A stretch of 55,610 bases of DNA from Calditrichota bacterium (GTDB taxonomy: Bacteria; Zhuqueibacterota; JdFR-76; BMS3Abin05), in NCBI GenBank assembly GCA_013151735.1, contig JAADHR010000193.1:1-55610 (forward strand). The letters are read 5' to 3'. Below, in pieces: positions 55,419 through 55,610 of this stretch. The notes beneath the pieces are model-generated. The model saw only the letters and a list, made by a program, of their open reading frames with translations, had not been told where the DNA came from and searched no databases. The first letter of the stretch is position 1, and each line of letters opens with the position of its first letter. A program made the translations under genes and the position numbers.

Positions 55419-55610
55419 CTGTTAGTTGCATTTCCTGTTTAAGTCCACTTTAAAAAGCGTTTGCCCGCGAATTTCACGATTTTCACAAGTTGATTTTACC
55501 GAAATTAAATCAGTGTAATTCACGTCGTCCGTGGTTTTAAAGTCAACCCTTATTCCACAAAGGAAGCTTCTCTTCCTTTCGTGTAAATTCGTGGGTAATT
55601 TTTTCCCTGA
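55419..55610. other. Window-edge spacer with degraded repeat-like phrases
   Basis: No gene start or terminator is seen in 55419-55610. Phrases such as AAAAGCGTTTGCCCGCGAAT (55454) and AATTCGTGGG (55588) resemble those in the element at 25101-25255. Confidence 0.35.

Overview
This is a gene-dense chromosomal window of moderate GC content from a diderm (Gram-negative) bacterium. Envelope evidence includes an Omp85/TamA-like outer-membrane protein, heptose-phosphate enzymes for LPS-type sugars, two RND efflux pumps with a periplasmic adaptor, a sigma-E-like/anti-sigma/RseB-like set, lipoproteins and Tat components. The gene content (DUF4321, TatA/TatB pair, VCBS/FG-GAP lipoprotein, DUF362 plus polyferredoxin, many short dispersed intergenic repeats) resembles uncultured members of the FCB superphylum, for example Calditrichota/KSB1-like lineages. 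This placement is an inference. The promoters I can read have ordinary TTGACA / TATAAT-like boxes (one is a perfect consensus), which argues against a typical Bacteroidota with TTTG / TAnnTTTG promoters.

Layout. 1-2174: 5' part of a secreted GH2 beta-galactosidase-like enzyme cut by the window edge. 2630-7311: VCBS-repeat lipoprotein, membrane polyferredoxin and Tat-exported DUF362 protein, all on the minus strand. 7433-9234: two dipeptide-type ABC permeases. 9452-10498: TPR protein ending in a clear terminator. 10549-10633: tRNA-Leu(GAG). 10667-15116: pfkA-gap-pgk-tpiA-secG behind a perfect sigma70-type promoter. 15268-16753: split heptose kinase/nucleotidyltransferase pair. 16833-19184: DUF4321, TatB-like, TatA and GatA. 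19369-23771: purB-purC-psd-pssA-purS-purQ, a purine operon with phospholipid genes inside it. 23874-27630: HtrA-like protease, a MITE-like inverted-repeat element, transaldolase, TruA and EcfT. 27924-28904: the first plus-strand gene, an M29-like protein that seems to have lost its metal ligands.

29032-32605 is the least explained part of the window. It is four tightly packed minus-strand genes: a membrane-anchored peptidoglycan amidase, a paralogous membrane protein sharing the same 'SGM-PIH' module, a third membrane protein, and a secreted protein with a possible beta-rich C-terminus. It looks like an envelope-spanning, peptidoglycan-directed system and I do not recognise it as a named one. 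An HU gene lies upstream.

33324-45160 is an envelope-stress and efflux block: ECF sigma factor, zinc-finger anti-sigma, RseB/MucB-like sensor, RND adaptor, RND pump and MATE pump in one direction, with a second RND pump further downstream. 45713-46888 (plus) is a PLP enzyme of the methionine gamma-lyase type. 46946-49637 is a polyprenyl-phosphate sugar-1-phosphate transferase, an NDP-sugar epimerase and a PAP2 phosphatase broken by a 2-bp insertion at its active site. 49725-50070 holds paired copies of a dispersed repeat. 50087-55418 contains a large secreted GH31 glycosidase and an Omp85-family outer-membrane protein.

Nearly all genes are on the minus strand, and the intergenic gaps carry several different families of short palindromic repeats.
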